Of a DNA stretch of 64,000 bases, positions 1-8,888 are shown piece after piece (position 1 is the stretch's first letter; the number at the start of each line of letters is the position of its first letter). Where the stretch lies: NCBI RefSeq assembly GCF_003258595.1, contig NZ_QHHQ01000004.1:496001-560000 (forward strand), in the 5' to 3' direction. Both the position numbers and the translations under genes were made by a program. The stretch is from Acuticoccus sediminis. Lineage in GTDB: Bacteria > Pseudomonadota > Alphaproteobacteria > Rhizobiales > Amorphaceae. The notes beneath the pieces are model-generated. The model was not told where the DNA came from and did no database searches. It saw only the letters and a program-made list of their open reading frames with translations.

Positions 1-1
1 A

Positions 2-67
2 CTGATGCTGGAGGCCGACATCGAGCGCATCGTCGCCGACGCCCCGGCCTATCCCTCCGCGCAGTAG
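2..67 (+). CDS. 3' end of an unidentified gene (partial)
   Basis: The window opens inside a plus-strand reading frame that reads LMLEADIERIVADAPAYPSAQ and stops at TAG 65-67. Only 21 residues are visible, too few to assign a family. A strong hairpin follows 9 bases after the stop, which supports this being a real gene end. Confidence 0.55.
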   Translation: MMLEADIERIVADAPAYPSAQ

Positions 68-75
68 GACCCACC

Positions 76-108
76 CGTCACGGCAGGGCCCTTCCCCTTG
101 CCGTGACG
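76..108. terminator. Strong hairpin terminator between convergent genes
   Basis: A 10-bp perfect stem (CGTCACGGCA at 76-85, TGCCGTGACG at 99-108) has extra G:C pairing inside the loop. It lies between the stop of the upstream partial gene and the end of the convergent serine hydrolase gene at 225. There is no U-tract, so it may stop transcription with help or simply protect 3' ends. It could act in both directions. Confidence 0.6.
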
Positions 109-224
109 CCCGCGCCGCCGCGGATCGCCCTGGCGCGACGGGTCGGCGCCCGATCCCGGTGTGACGTTCCGGCTGGCCCGGCCGCGCCCCGCGCGACCGT
201 CGCCTCTCCGGGAGGCGGCGCGCC

Positions 225-1367
225 TCAGCCGTATACGGCGTTGCGGATCTCGAGCGGGAACGCGCCGGCCATTCCCTCGAACGTCGTGTTGGTCAGGGTG
301 ACGACCGAGAGGCCGTTGGCCGGATCGACGAACCATTTGTGCCCGTACGCCCCGCCCCACTGGAGCGTTCCGGCGGCCTGCGGCGTCCCGGCCGGCGCCG
401 GGTCCGCCAGTACGGCCCAGCCGTAGCCGAACCCCCAGCCCGGTCCCTGCGTCTCGGCCCCGGCGCCGACGTGGTCGAGCGCCATCGTCGCGACGGTGTC
501 CGGCTTCAGGATCGGTGCGCCGCCGGTGCGGATCACCTCGAGGAAGCGCAGGACGTCGCCCGCCGTCCCCGCCATTCCGGCCCCGCCCGAGGGGTAGGAA
601 CCCGGGTCGAGGATGCGCGACGGAGCGAACGTCGCGGCGGCGTCGTAGACCGGAACGGACATGCCGTCCGTCAGCGGGACCGGCTCCGGTTTCCCGTCGG
701 CATAGGGCATGGCGAGGCGGGCCGGATCGCGCACCGCGAAGCCGGTGTCGTCCATCCCGAGCGGCCCGGTGACGCGGTCGCGCACGATGTCGGCGAGGCC
801 ACGCCCCTCCACCTTTTCCAGGATGCCGCCGAGAACGTCGATCCCGAGGGAGTACAGCCAGCCCGTCCCGGGCGCGAAGGCGAGCGGCGCCGCCGCGAGC
901 CGGTCGAGATTTTCGGCGAGAGAGAGCCCCGGCTGATCGAGCCCGTCCGACACGTTCAGCCGGTGATAGGGCCCGTCCGCCGCCTCAAGGAAGCCGTAAC
1001 CAAGGCCGGAGGTGTGGGTCATCAGCTGATGGACCGTGATCTCCGGGCGTGCCCCGTCCGGCGCCGCGGGACGGAAGGCGGGAAACCAGCGCGTCACCGG
1101 GGAATGGAGGTCGAGCCGCCCCTCCTCCACGAGCCGCATAGCGGCGGCCGTCACGTAGGGCTTGGTGATCGAGGCGAGGCGGAAGATCGCATCCTCGCGC
1201 ATCGCCGTCCCGGCCTCGCGGTCCAGATGGCCAGCGGCGGTCCGGGCGATGAGCTCGCCGTTCCGGGCCACGAGCACCACCGCGCCGACGATCCGCTTCT
1301 CGTCCAGCGCCCTCGCGATCACGGCGTCGATGCGGCCGGACGCCTCGGCGAATTCGGGGAGACCCAT
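225..1367 (-). CDS. Class C beta-lactamase-fold serine hydrolase (family VIII esterase-like)
   Basis: A 380-residue serine hydrolase of the beta-lactamase/PBP-like superfamily. The nucleophile motif SITK is at residues 66-69. The expected second-motif Tyr is in LYSLG near residue 172, and a WGGAYGHKW stretch near the C-terminus replaces the KTG box, as in family VIII carboxylesterases rather than true beta-lactamases. There is no obvious signal peptide, so it is probably cytoplasmic, with an ester or small amide substrate. The start at 1367 (MGLPEF) is chosen because the fold begins there and the frame further upstream runs through the divergent TetR gene. The two starts are only 66 bp apart, so the neighbour is the likely regulator. 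Beta-lactam hydrolysis is not supported by the motifs. Confidence 0.85.
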   Translation of the reverse strand: MGLPEFAEASGRIDAVIARALDEKRIVGAVVLVARNGELIARTAAGHLDREAGTAMREDAIFRLASITKPYVTAAAMRLVEEGRLDLHSPVTRWFPAFRPAAPDGARPEITVHQLMTHTSGLGYGFLEAADGPYHRLNVSDGLDQPGLSLAENLDRLAAAPLAFAPGTGWLYSLGIDVLGGILEKVEGRGLADIVRDRVTGPLGMDDTGFAVRDPARLAMPYADGKPEPVPLTDGMSVPVYDAAATFAPSRILDPGSYPSGGAGMAGTAGDVLRFLEVIRTGGAPILKPDTVATMALDHVGAGAETQGPGWGFGYGWAVLADPAPAGTPQAAGTLQWGGAYGHKWFVDPANGLSVVTLTNTTFEGMAGAFPLEIRNAVYG

Positions 1368-1381
1368 GTGCGATGACCCTA

Positions 1382-1446
1382 TATAATCACAATGACCGTT
1401 CCTGAATAATCCGTATCGCGGGACATTTCCAGAGTGACCGTTGTGA
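1382..1446. promoter_or_regulatory. Candidate TetR operator and promoter between divergent genes
   Basis: The intergenic region carries a direct repeat (AATGACCGTT at 1391-1400, AGTGACCGTT at 1433-1442) flanked by an inverted pair (TCACAA 1387-1392, TTGTGA 1441-1446). A TATAAT hexamer lies at 1382-1387. The second repeat overlaps the GTG start of the TetR gene, consistent with autorepression. Assignment is inferred from position and symmetry only. Confidence 0.4.
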
Positions 1447-2066
1447 AAAATGAGAAGCCCGCCGCGCGCCCTCGCGGTCGCCCCCGGGCGTTCGACCGCG
1501 ACGAGGCGCTGGCGAAGGCGGCGGAGACGTTCTGGGCGCTCGGCTACGAAGGGGCGTCGATCGCCGACCTCACGACGGCGATGGGCATCACGCCGCAGAG
1601 CCTCTACGCGGCCTTCTTCTCCAAGGCCGACCTCTATCGCGAGGCGCTTGGCTGGTATCAGGCCAACATCGGCGCCGCCGCCGGCTGCGCGCTGGACGAG
1701 GAGCCCGACGCCGTGGCCGCGCTGTCGCGCGTCCTTCGCGACAGCGCGGCCGAGTTCGCGCGGCCGGGCCGCCCCCGCGGCTGCATGGTGTCTACCGCCG
1801 TGCTCACCTGCGCCGTCGAGAACGCGAGCGTCGCACACCACGTCAGCGACCTGCGCGGCATGACCCTCGACGCCATCAGGACCCGGATCGAACGCGGTCT
1901 CGAGGAGGGGCAGCTCCGGGCCGACGTCGACCCGGCCCCCCTCGCCCGCTTCGTCGGCGCGATGATCCAGGGGATGTCCGTCCAGGCCCGGGACGGCGCG
2001 GGCGAGGACGCCCTGCTGGCGCTCGCCGCCCACGCGATCGCCCACCTCGAGAGCCTCCGCCCCTGA
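1434..2066 (+). CDS. TetR/AcrR-family transcriptional regulator
   Basis: A 210-residue TetR-type repressor. After a basic N-terminus (PRGRPRAFDRDEAL), the helix-turn-helix spans about residues 25-60. It includes the characteristic tail of TetR DNA-binding domains, TPQSLYAAFFSKADLYREAL. The C-terminal ligand and dimer domain fills residues 70-205. The start is GTG at 1434, preceded by AT-rich sequence. It is divergent from the serine hydrolase, so the two probably form a small regulated pair in which the ligand relates to the hydrolase substrate. The inducer cannot be read from sequence. Confidence 0.9.
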   Translation: MTVVKNEKPAARPRGRPRAFDRDEALAKAAETFWALGYEGASIADLTTAMGITPQSLYAAFFSKADLYREALGWYQANIGAAAGCALDEEPDAVAALSRVLRDSAAEFARPGRPRGCMVSTAVLTCAVENASVAHHVSDLRGMTLDAIRTRIERGLEEGQLRADVDPAPLARFVGAMIQGMSVQARDGAGEDALLALAAHAIAHLESLRP

Positions 2067-2827
2067 CGGTCCCTGCGGGTCGCCCGTGTGCCTGCCCGGA
2101 GCACTCGCCACGGCCAATTCGTCGGCCCGCATGATCTGGGGAGATCACGGCCCGTCGCGTCTGCGTTCCGGGCGCTCGGCAGACCGGATTGTGGCAACGG
2201 AGATGATTCCCGGAACACCACGGGTCCGGGTCGAAGCCCCGCCGGAATGCCAGACGCTCCCTTCGCGAGGTTTTCCACCGACAGCGTCGCCCGGCGACGG
2301 GTCAACCCACCCGGCCCGCCGCCGGCGTCGACGGCAACCACAAATTTCAGCCACTTAGGAGACCACGCAGGGTCCTCGACATCGGTTCGTCGCCCCGCCC
2401 GCGCGCCCGATATAGTCCGAACTAATGCGATCGGCGCGGTCGAGCCGTCCTGGTTCTCCATCCCAGTATTGAAATATTCTGCACCTATGGTTTCATCCCG
2501 GTGCAACCATGTCGCACGACCCGCCTGGCTCACAGTCGCGATTATGCGCCGGCCCGCAGGTCACCAAGGGCGTCAGAACTATGAAAAAATTGCACAATCC
2601 CGACAATGGTGGACACAATGGCGCCAACCCTTATGGTTGCTTGTCGCGGTGCCGAAGCTTTTTCTACCGTGCCCCGACGATTAACGAATAAGTCAATTCC
2701 ATGGCTCACGTATCCCAACGCCCATGCGTGGGACGCCATGACCGGGAGCGTATGAACACCTTGAATCAATCGGTTGGCAGACCCCGGTCCCTGGGGACGG
2801 GGGCGCATTGCCTGGATTCCGGTTCCG
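2067..2827. other. Long intergenic region upstream of the glycan/acyl operon
   Basis: No convincing gene is seen in about 760 bases. Open frames here (for example 2088-2684) lack recognisable domains and have unusual composition. GC falls in the right half (about 2440-2770), as expected for a promoter region. A 27-codon frame starting ATG at 2752 (MNTLNQSVGR...) ends at 2833-2835 and overlaps the next gene's ATG at 2828, so a leader peptide or a missed N-terminus is possible. Confidence 0.5.
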
Positions 2828-3496
2828 ATGCTTGAGCGGCGGGACGACCCTAGGTTCGCGGCGATCTCGACGCCGAGCGAACACGCCCTGCGCCTGCTCG
2901 ACCAGGTCCTGGCCGACAATCCCGAGCCCCGGATCGCCGAGGTCGGCATCGGAATCGGCGCCACCACGATCGAGTTCTGCCGCCGGCTCGACGGGCACGG
3001 CGAGATATCGCTGTACGATTTCGCCGAGAAGCTCGACGACCTCTCCAAGGACCTGACGGCCGAGGGCATCACCAATTTCCAGACCTATGGAAATACCCGG
3101 CGCACGTTCGACAGCTACTGCTGGGCGCTCGCCAAGGTGGTGCAGGACATGCGCCGCGCCAAGGAGGACGGGATCTACGATTTCATCTATCTCGACGGCT
3201 GCCACATGTTCCACCACGACGCGCCGGCGACGCTGTTGTGCAAGGAACTCGTCAAACCCGGCGGGATCCTGCTGATGGACGACTACGACTGGTCGATCGC
3301 GGTGTCGCCGACGATGCGCCCGTCCGTCATGCCGGACATCACCAAGCACTACACCGACGACCAGATCGAGACGGCGCACGTCGCCCTCATCTGCGACCTC
3401 TTCCTCGATTCGGACCCCGAATTCGAGATCCTCGACATCGGCTACCGGGGGCGCGAGCATCGCCGCGCCTATCGTCGAACACCCGCGCCGGCATGA
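2828..3496 (+). CDS. SAM-dependent methyltransferase (Methyltransf_24-like)
   Basis: A 222-residue class I methyltransferase. The SAM-binding loop is the acidic-glycine motif AEVGIGIGATTIEF near residues 36-50. The later strand FIYLDGCHMFHHD and the LKPGG-type turn (LVKPGGILLMDDYDW) are typical of family 24 enzymes that methylate small molecules or glycan units. ATG 2828 is chosen over TTG 2774 because the conserved region starts just after it; the longer form would add 18 residues of atypical composition. It is the first gene of the cluster and its TGA overlaps the next ATG (ATGA at 3493). The substrate is unknown; a sugar or acyl group made by the same operon is likely. Confidence 0.8.
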   Translation: MLERRDDPRFAAISTPSEHALRLLDQVLADNPEPRIAEVGIGIGATTIEFCRRLDGHGEISLYDFAEKLDDLSKDLTAEGITNFQTYGNTRRTFDSYCWALAKVVQDMRRAKEDGIYDFIYLDGCHMFHHDAPATLLCKELVKPGGILLMDDYDWSIAVSPTMRPSVMPDITKHYTDDQIETAHVALICDLFLDSDPEFEILDIGYRGREHRRAYRRTPAPA

Positions 3497-5199
3497 GCGC
3501 GGGCCTGCCCGATCCGCTGCTCGTCGACGGGGCCGGCGCGCTGGCCCGGGCGCTCGAGTCGGCGGCGCCCGGCGCCACGATCCTCCTGCCGCCGGACGTC
3601 ATCGACATCGATGCGTCGCTGACGATCCGCGTGCCCCTGGCTCTCGCCGCGGCGGCCGGCACGCGGCCCCTGCTGCGGTTCGTGTCGGCGGACGCGCGGC
3701 TGGTCGTCGGTCCCGGCGCCGGCGGTGGCAGCGTGTCCGGCATCGATTTCACCGGCACGCGGCACCGGCACGCTCCGCTCGTGGAGCTTGCCGGCGTCGA
3801 CGGCTTCACCCTCGCCGATGTCGGCATCGGACGCTGTGAGGGGTCCGCCTTCCAGGCGCGCGACTGTGCGCGCCTGCGGATGGAGCGGACCTTCATCTCC
3901 GATGTCGGCCTCGGCGGCGGTGAGATCGTCGACTGCGACGACGTCGCCCTCGATCTCACCATGACCATGATCGGCCGCCGCGCGCGCTCTGCCGGGCTCG
4001 TCCTCTCCGCGAGCTCGGGCACGGTCTCGCTCGCAGCGCGGGACGTGTCGGGCAATGCCGTCACGGTGCGCCGGCCGCCACGGCCCGAGACCGGCCCCAC
4101 CGCGCCGCTCGACCTCCGCCTCAACGCCGTCGAATGCCACCGCGCCCTCGCCGTGGTCGGCGATGCCGACGACCCGGTCGACGCCTTGACCGCCGACGTC
4201 TTCGCCGAAGACATGGAGGACTGGGCCGTCCTCCTCAGCAACTGTGCAGGGCTGAACGTCAGGATGCAGACCCGGCGCGCCGAGCCGCTCCGGCTCGACG
4301 GAAAGGCCGGTGCGCAACGCTGCACGATCGAACTGGCGAGCGATCGGCCCGACCGCGTCACCGTCGCCGGAAAGAGCGCCCGCAACACGGTCACGCCCCT
4401 CGCCGCACGGCCCTGGCCTCCCCGCCCGGACGCGCCGGCAAGTGCCGCGTTCGAGCCGAGGTTCCCTGCCCGCACCGTCGAGGACACGTGCGCCGTGTGC
4501 GGCTGGCAAGGGCGCTTCCGGCGCACGCACGAGGGTATCCGCGAGACCTTCGCCTGCTCGCGATGCCGCGCGTCGCTGCGCTACCGGGCCCAGGCGCAGG
4601 CGCTCCTCTCCGTCGTCGGCAACACTCGCCACCCGACGCTCGAGGCCCTGTCGGACGCCGGCGGACTGGACGCGCTGTCGATCTTCGAGCCGGGACAGGC
4701 CGGCCCGTTCCGCCCCTATCTCGCGAACGCCGCGGTCTACAGGGCGTCGGTGTACGCCCCGGGCCGCCGGAGCGGCGAGCTGGTCGACGGGGTCGAGTGC
4801 CAGGACATCACCGCGACCAGCTTCGAGGACAAGACATTCGACCTCGTCGTCACATCCGACATCATGGAGCACGTGCGCCGGCCGGAAGAGGCGTGGCGCG
4901 AGATCCATCGCATCCTCAAGCCGGGTGGTCACCACGTCTTCTCGATTCCGCTGACCGCGGAGATGCCGCCCCGCTCGGTCTCGCGCGTCGACACCAGCGG
5001 CGAGGAGGACCGCCTGCTGATGCCCGCGGTCTATCACGGGGATGGGGCGGCCGGCCTGTCGCTCGTCTACACGGACTTCGGCGCCGACCTCCTGGACACG
5101 CTCGCATCGCTCGGACTGCCGACGGCGGCGCTCCCCTACCGGTCGAGCGACCCGCTGTGCGCCAGCGTCCTCACCTTCGTGTCGCAGCGCCTCCCATGA
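3493..5199 (+). CDS. Beta-helix / zinc-ribbon / methyltransferase fusion protein
   Basis: A 568-residue multidomain protein. Residues 1 to about 310 show short repeating hydrophobic strands and Gly/Asp turns of a right-handed parallel beta-helix, like pectate-lyase or carbohydrate-binding folds. A four-cysteine zinc ribbon follows (C333, C336, C355, C358). Residues about 375-568 are a class I methyltransferase, with TFDLVVTSDIMEHVRRPEEA and ILKPGGHHVFSIPL as the motif II/III region. Motif I is degenerate (SIFEPGQAGPF). The start is fixed by the ATGA overlap with the gene before it, and its own stop overlaps the acyl-AMP ligase start. The combination suggests a methyltransferase that docks on a polysaccharide. 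I do not recognise this architecture as a characterised enzyme. Confidence 0.75.
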   Translation: MSAGLPDPLLVDGAGALARALESAAPGATILLPPDVIDIDASLTIRVPLALAAAAGTRPLLRFVSADARLVVGPGAGGGSVSGIDFTGTRHRHAPLVELAGVDGFTLADVGIGRCEGSAFQARDCARLRMERTFISDVGLGGGEIVDCDDVALDLTMTMIGRRARSAGLVLSASSGTVSLAARDVSGNAVTVRRPPRPETGPTAPLDLRLNAVECHRALAVVGDADDPVDALTADVFAEDMEDWAVLLSNCAGLNVRMQTRRAEPLRLDGKAGAQRCTIELASDRPDRVTVAGKSARNTVTPLAARPWPPRPDAPASAAFEPRFPARTVEDTCAVCGWQGRFRRTHEGIRETFACSRCRASLRYRAQAQALLSVVGNTRHPTLEALSDAGGLDALSIFEPGQAGPFRPYLANAAVYRASVYAPGRRSGELVDGVECQDITATSFEDKTFDLVVTSDIMEHVRRPEEAWREIHRILKPGGHHVFSIPLTAEMPPRSVSRVDTSGEEDRLLMPAVYHGDGAAGLSLVYTDFGADLLDTLASLGLPTAALPYRSSDPLCASVLTFVSQRLP

Positions 5200-6965
5200 G
5201 CCTCCTCGCAGCGCCCCCGTCCGCATCCAGCCCGAGAGACCTCGTGGCGACGCTGATGCGCCACGCCGGGACGCACGGCGACCGGCTCGCCCTGCGGTTC
5301 CTGCGCCGGGGCGAACACGTCGAGGAGGAAGTCACCTACGCCGAGCTCGACCGGTCCGTCCGCATCGTCGCCGCCAACCTCCGCGCCGCCGGGCTGGCGC
5401 GGCGTCCCGTCCTGATCGCCCTGCCGCAGGGGCTCGACTTCGTCCGCTGCTTCCTCGGCTGCCTCTATGCCGGCGCCATCGCCGTCCCCACGACGGCGCT
5501 CGGCGACCCGCGCGGAGCCGAGCGACTGGCGCGCATCATCGAGCACGCGCAGCCCGCGGCCCTCGTGGCCCCGCAGGAGCGGCGCGAGCTCGTCCCATGG
5601 GCGGATCTCTGCCAGCGGGCGCCGGGGCTTCGGTTCCTCGCCGCGCACGACCTCCTGTCGGGCACGCCGTCGGCGGACCTTCCGGCGCGGGCGCCGGAGG
5701 AGATCGCCTTCCTGCAGTACACGTCCGGCGCGACGAGCGCGCCGAAGGGCGTTGCCGTGACCTGCGGCAACATCTCCGCCAACCTCGCCATGATCGAGGC
5801 CGCGTTCGGGCAGGACGCGACGAACAGTTCGGTCAGCTGGCTGCCGCTGCACCACGACATGGGCCTGATCGGCTGCGTGCTGGAGCCACTGATCCTCGGC
5901 GCGTCGACGACGCTGATGTCCCCCCTCGCCTTCCTGCAGCGGCCGATCCGGTGGCTGCGGGCGATGGACCGGTTCGAGGCGACGACGGCCGGCGCGCCGA
6001 ACTTCGCCTACGACCTGTGCGTCCGCGCGGTCGATGCCGAGACGGCCCGGACCCTCGACCTGTCGCGCTGGAGCCTCGCGTTCTGCGGCTCCGAGCCGAT
6101 CCGCGCCGCGACCTTGACGCGCTTCGCCGGTCATTTCGCGGCGGCGCGGTTCCCGGCGACGTCCTTCTACCCGTGCTACGGCCTCGCCGAGGCGACGCTG
6201 TTCGTCACCGGGAACGAAGCCGGACGAGGCGTCGAGACGGTCGACCTGCCCCGCGAGAGCGGCGGCGCGGTGGCCGCGGTCTCGTGCGGATTTCCGCGCC
6301 GCGGCACCAGCGTCGCGGTCCTCGACCCGGAGCGCGACGCCCTCACAGCGCCCGGATCGGTCGGCGAGATCGCGGTGGCCGGTGACGCCGTCAGCCCCGG
6401 ATTCTGGCACCCCGGCGGCGACGTGCGGCCGGACCCTGATCGTGCCGCCACCGTCGACGGGAAGCGCTACCTGCGCACCGGCGATCTCGGAGTGCTGCGG
6501 GACGGGGCGCTGTTCGTCGTCGGCCGGCGCAAGAACATGATCATCGTGCGCGGCACGAACATCTACGCCGAGGACATCGAGCAGACGGTGATGGCCCACC
6601 CCGCCGCCGCGCCCTTCGGGGCGATCGCGGCTCTCGGCGTGCTGGATCAACCCGACGCGGCGGACCCCGAGGGCGTGCGCATCGTCTGCGAGCTCTCGCG
6701 CGCCGCAGGGCTCCCCGACACCGAAACGTTGCCCACCCTCGGACGCGCGGTCGCCGAGGCCCACGGGGTGCTGCCGGTCGAACTCGTCATCGTCCCGAAC
6801 GGCGCGATCGAGCGGACGGTCAGCGGCAAGCTGAGGCGGGACGCGACACGCTCGCGCCTCGACGACGGCGCGCTGCCCGTCCTGCAACGCCACGAGCCCC
6901 GCGCGGGCAACCCCTCATCGAACCCATCCGTGACCGAAGTTGCCCATGCCCACAGCATCTCCTGA
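5196..6965 (+). CDS. Fatty acyl-AMP ligase (FAAL, AMP-binding enzyme)
   Basis: A 589-residue member of the ANL adenylating superfamily. The P-loop is QYTSGATSAPKG at residues 174-185. The block SWLPLHHDMGLIG followed by LMSPLAFLQRPIRWL is typical of fatty acyl-AMP ligases, which activate fatty acids as acyl-adenylates and pass them to an acyl carrier protein instead of CoA. The C-terminal subdomain has GRRKNMIIVRGTNIYAEDIE and ends with the SGKLRR lysine motif. An ACP gene lies five genes downstream, the usual partner. The start overlaps the previous stop (ATGA). Together with the P450 and glycosyltransferases it suggests assembly of an acylated glycan or lipid. Chain length cannot be predicted. 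Confidence 0.9.
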   Translation: MSLLAAPPSASSPRDLVATLMRHAGTHGDRLALRFLRRGEHVEEEVTYAELDRSVRIVAANLRAAGLARRPVLIALPQGLDFVRCFLGCLYAGAIAVPTTALGDPRGAERLARIIEHAQPAALVAPQERRELVPWADLCQRAPGLRFLAAHDLLSGTPSADLPARAPEEIAFLQYTSGATSAPKGVAVTCGNISANLAMIEAAFGQDATNSSVSWLPLHHDMGLIGCVLEPLILGASTTLMSPLAFLQRPIRWLRAMDRFEATTAGAPNFAYDLCVRAVDAETARTLDLSRWSLAFCGSEPIRAATLTRFAGHFAAARFPATSFYPCYGLAEATLFVTGNEAGRGVETVDLPRESGGAVAAVSCGFPRRGTSVAVLDPERDALTAPGSVGEIAVAGDAVSPGFWHPGGDVRPDPDRAATVDGKRYLRTGDLGVLRDGALFVVGRRKNMIIVRGTNIYAEDIEQTVMAHPAAAPFGAIAALGVLDQPDAADPEGVRIVCELSRAAGLPDTETLPTLGRAVAEAHGVLPVELVIVPNGAIERTVSGKLRRDATRSRLDDGALPVLQRHEPRAGNPSSNPSVTEVAHAHSIS

Positions 6966-7638
6966 TATGGCTCTGTCGCTCGAAAGCAGAGGGGTGCCCT
7001 TCGCGTGCCCCTCGCCGCAGTCGCTGCACGGCAAGTCCCTGTTCCAGCTGTCCTACCGGCTGCGCGTCTTCGACCTCATCCTGACCGAGCTGGGCGACCC
7101 GGCCGGGCGGCGTTACGTCGACCTCGGGGCCGGGCCGCTGATGTTCGCGCAGCGCGCGCGCAACTACGGCTTCGACGTCACCGCCGTCGACGCGCGGCCG
7201 CCCTGGACCGGCGCCGACCCGGAGGGCGTCAAGCACGTTCTGGCCGACATCCGCGAGTTCCCGCTCGACGGGTTCGACGTCATCGGCATCGTCGGCCTGC
7301 TCTACCATCTCCGCCTCGACGAGCAGATCGACCTGCTGCGCCGCTGCGAAGGCCGGCCGACGATCATCGACACCGAGGTCTGGTGCCCCGATCTCGTCAA
7401 GTCGCTGGGCCTCGAGTCCCCGCGCGTCCGGTCCGTCGACAGCGAGTCCGGGTACTCCGGCGCGATGCTGCAGGAGACGGGCAACCTGTGGTCCTCGTAC
7501 GGAAATCCGGAGTCCTTCTGGCTGGACGAGCCGAGCCTCCTGCGCCTCGCCTCCGCCTGCGGCTGGCAGACCGCGATCACCATGGAGCCGCCGTACTTCT
7601 CCCAGTTCGGCAGACGGCGCTGGTATCTCCTGAAATGA
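6946..7638 (+). CDS. SAM-dependent methyltransferase
   Basis: About 230 residues. It carries a clear SAM-binding motif, YVDLGAGPLMFAQRARNYGF, with the acidic ribose-binding residue in VTAVDARPPW, followed by GLLYHLRLDEQIDLLRRC. This resembles methyltransferases in polysaccharide and lipooligosaccharide loci. ATG 6946 overlaps the ligase gene by 20 bases; ATG 6967, two bases after that gene's stop, is an equally plausible start and would remove seven residues. The downstream stop overlaps the pyruvyl transferase start (ATGA). The target is not determinable, but operon position points to a sugar hydroxyl or carboxyl in the same product. Confidence 0.82.
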   Translation: MPTASPDMALSLESRGVPFACPSPQSLHGKSLFQLSYRLRVFDLILTELGDPAGRRYVDLGAGPLMFAQRARNYGFDVTAVDARPPWTGADPEGVKHVLADIREFPLDGFDVIGIVGLLYHLRLDEQIDLLRRCEGRPTIIDTEVWCPDLVKSLGLESPRVRSVDSESGYSGAMLQETGNLWSSYGNPESFWLDEPSLLRLASACGWQTAITMEPPYFSQFGRRRWYLLK

Positions 7639-8888
7639 GCGCGCCGGACCCCGGCGCATCCGGCCGCCGCGCCCTCCTCTTCGGGACGTTCGATGTCGCC
7701 AACTACGGCGACCTCCTGTTCCCCATCGTCGCCGCGCATCGGCTGCGGCCGCTCGGATGGGAAGTCGTCCCGGTCGCGCCGACGATGCGGCAGACGGGTC
7801 TCGAGGATGCCCTCCAGCCGCACGCGCTCGGCAGGCTGCCGGGCGGGATCGCCGGCGATGCCGTCCTGATCGGCGGCGGGGAGATCGTCCACGCCTGGCC
7901 GGCGGCGTTCCTGGAGGAGTACCGCGTCGGCGACCTGCCGGCGTGGGCCTACCCGTCGCTCTGGCTCGGCGCGTCGCTCGTCGGCGCATTGAACGATCTG
8001 CCCATCGTCTGGAATGCCCCCGGCGTACCCTCGCCTTTTCCGGAACCCCTTCGCCACACGGCCGTGGAATCCGCGCTCGCCGCCGCCGACTACGTCGCGG
8101 TGCGGGACGATGCCAGCATGCGCTTCCTCGGGACCGGGCACAGCGCGAACGTGACCGTGGTCCCGGACACCGTCCTCGATCTGGCGTGCGTCTGGCCGCT
8201 TGAGACGCTGGCCCCCGCCTACACCGCGCTGGCAGCGCGCAAGGGGATCCCCGCCGACGCGGCGCTCCTCGCCGTCCACGTGCGCACCGCCGGCCTCGGA
8301 TCGCTGGCGATGGAGGACCTCGCGGCGTCGATCGACGCCTTCGCCTCGGCGCGCGGGCTGACGCCGCTGCTGGTCGCCATCGGACCCTGCCTCCACGACG
8401 CCGAGGCGGCGCGGAGCCTCAGCTCGGCGCTGACGCTGCCGCACATCTGCCTCGACGATCCCCGCAGCCTGCGCGAGATCGCCTCCGCGATCGCCTTTTC
8501 GCGCGGCTACGTCGGCAACTCGATGCATGGGTACGTGACCGCGCTCGGGTACGGCAAGCCGGGGGTGATCGTCGCGAGACCCGCCTTCCGCAAGTTCTCC
8601 GGCATCGCCGACCATGTCGGGCGCGCGCAGGACGTGGTGCGCGAGTGGCAGGACGGACTGGCCCGGCTCGCCGACACGCTGGGCGACACGGTCGCCGTGC
8701 CCCCGTCCGTCTTCGACGCGCTCGACCGCCACTGGAGCGCCGTTGCGGCGGCGATCGCCGACCGGGACGCGGGCCGCGATCGCCGGGCCGCCTTCCTGCG
8801 GCGCTACGTGTCGAGCACGCTCGGAACGGCCGGCATGGGCTGGCTCCTTCAGCCTGTCACCGGCAGAGCCGTGGTGCGAGCGGCATGA
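7635..8888 (+). CDS. Polysaccharide pyruvyl transferase family protein
   Basis: A 417-residue protein of the polysaccharide pyruvyl transferase family, which transfers pyruvate from phosphoenolpyruvate to a sugar to form a ketal. The N-terminus ALLFGTFDVANYGDLLFPIV is the family's opening signature. VLIGGGEIVH and the C-terminal YVGNSMHGYVTALGYGKPGV match the two conserved nucleotide/PEP-site regions. Some members are adapted to other donors, so the exact transfer is inferred. Both ends overlap neighbours by four bases (ATGA). Pyruvylation would give the glycan a negative charge, often used for cell-wall or S-layer anchoring. Confidence 0.85.
   Translation: MSAPDPGASGRRALLFGTFDVANYGDLLFPIVAAHRLRPLGWEVVPVAPTMRQTGLEDALQPHALGRLPGGIAGDAVLIGGGEIVHAWPAAFLEEYRVGDLPAWAYPSLWLGASLVGALNDLPIVWNAPGVPSPFPEPLRHTAVESALAAADYVAVRDDASMRFLGTGHSANVTVVPDTVLDLACVWPLETLAPAYTALAARKGIPADAALLAVHVRTAGLGSLAMEDLAASIDAFASARGLTPLLVAIGPCLHDAEAARSLSSALTLPHICLDDPRSLREIASAIAFSRGYVGNSMHGYVTALGYGKPGVIVARPAFRKFSGIADHVGRAQDVVREWQDGLARLADTLGDTVAVPPSVFDALDRHWSAVAAAIADRDAGRDRRAAFLRRYVSSTLGTAGMGWLLQPVTGRAVVRAA

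Noticed and set aside
225-1367. Beta-lactamase (antibiotic resistance) assignment
   Set aside because: It keeps SxxK but has YSL in place of YxN and a GHKW-type region instead of KTG, which fits family VIII esterases. There is also no export signal.
2088-2684. 198-codon plus-strand frame between TetR and the glycan cluster
   Set aside because: No recognisable domain, odd amino-acid make-up and no good ribosome-binding site. The region is better read as intergenic.
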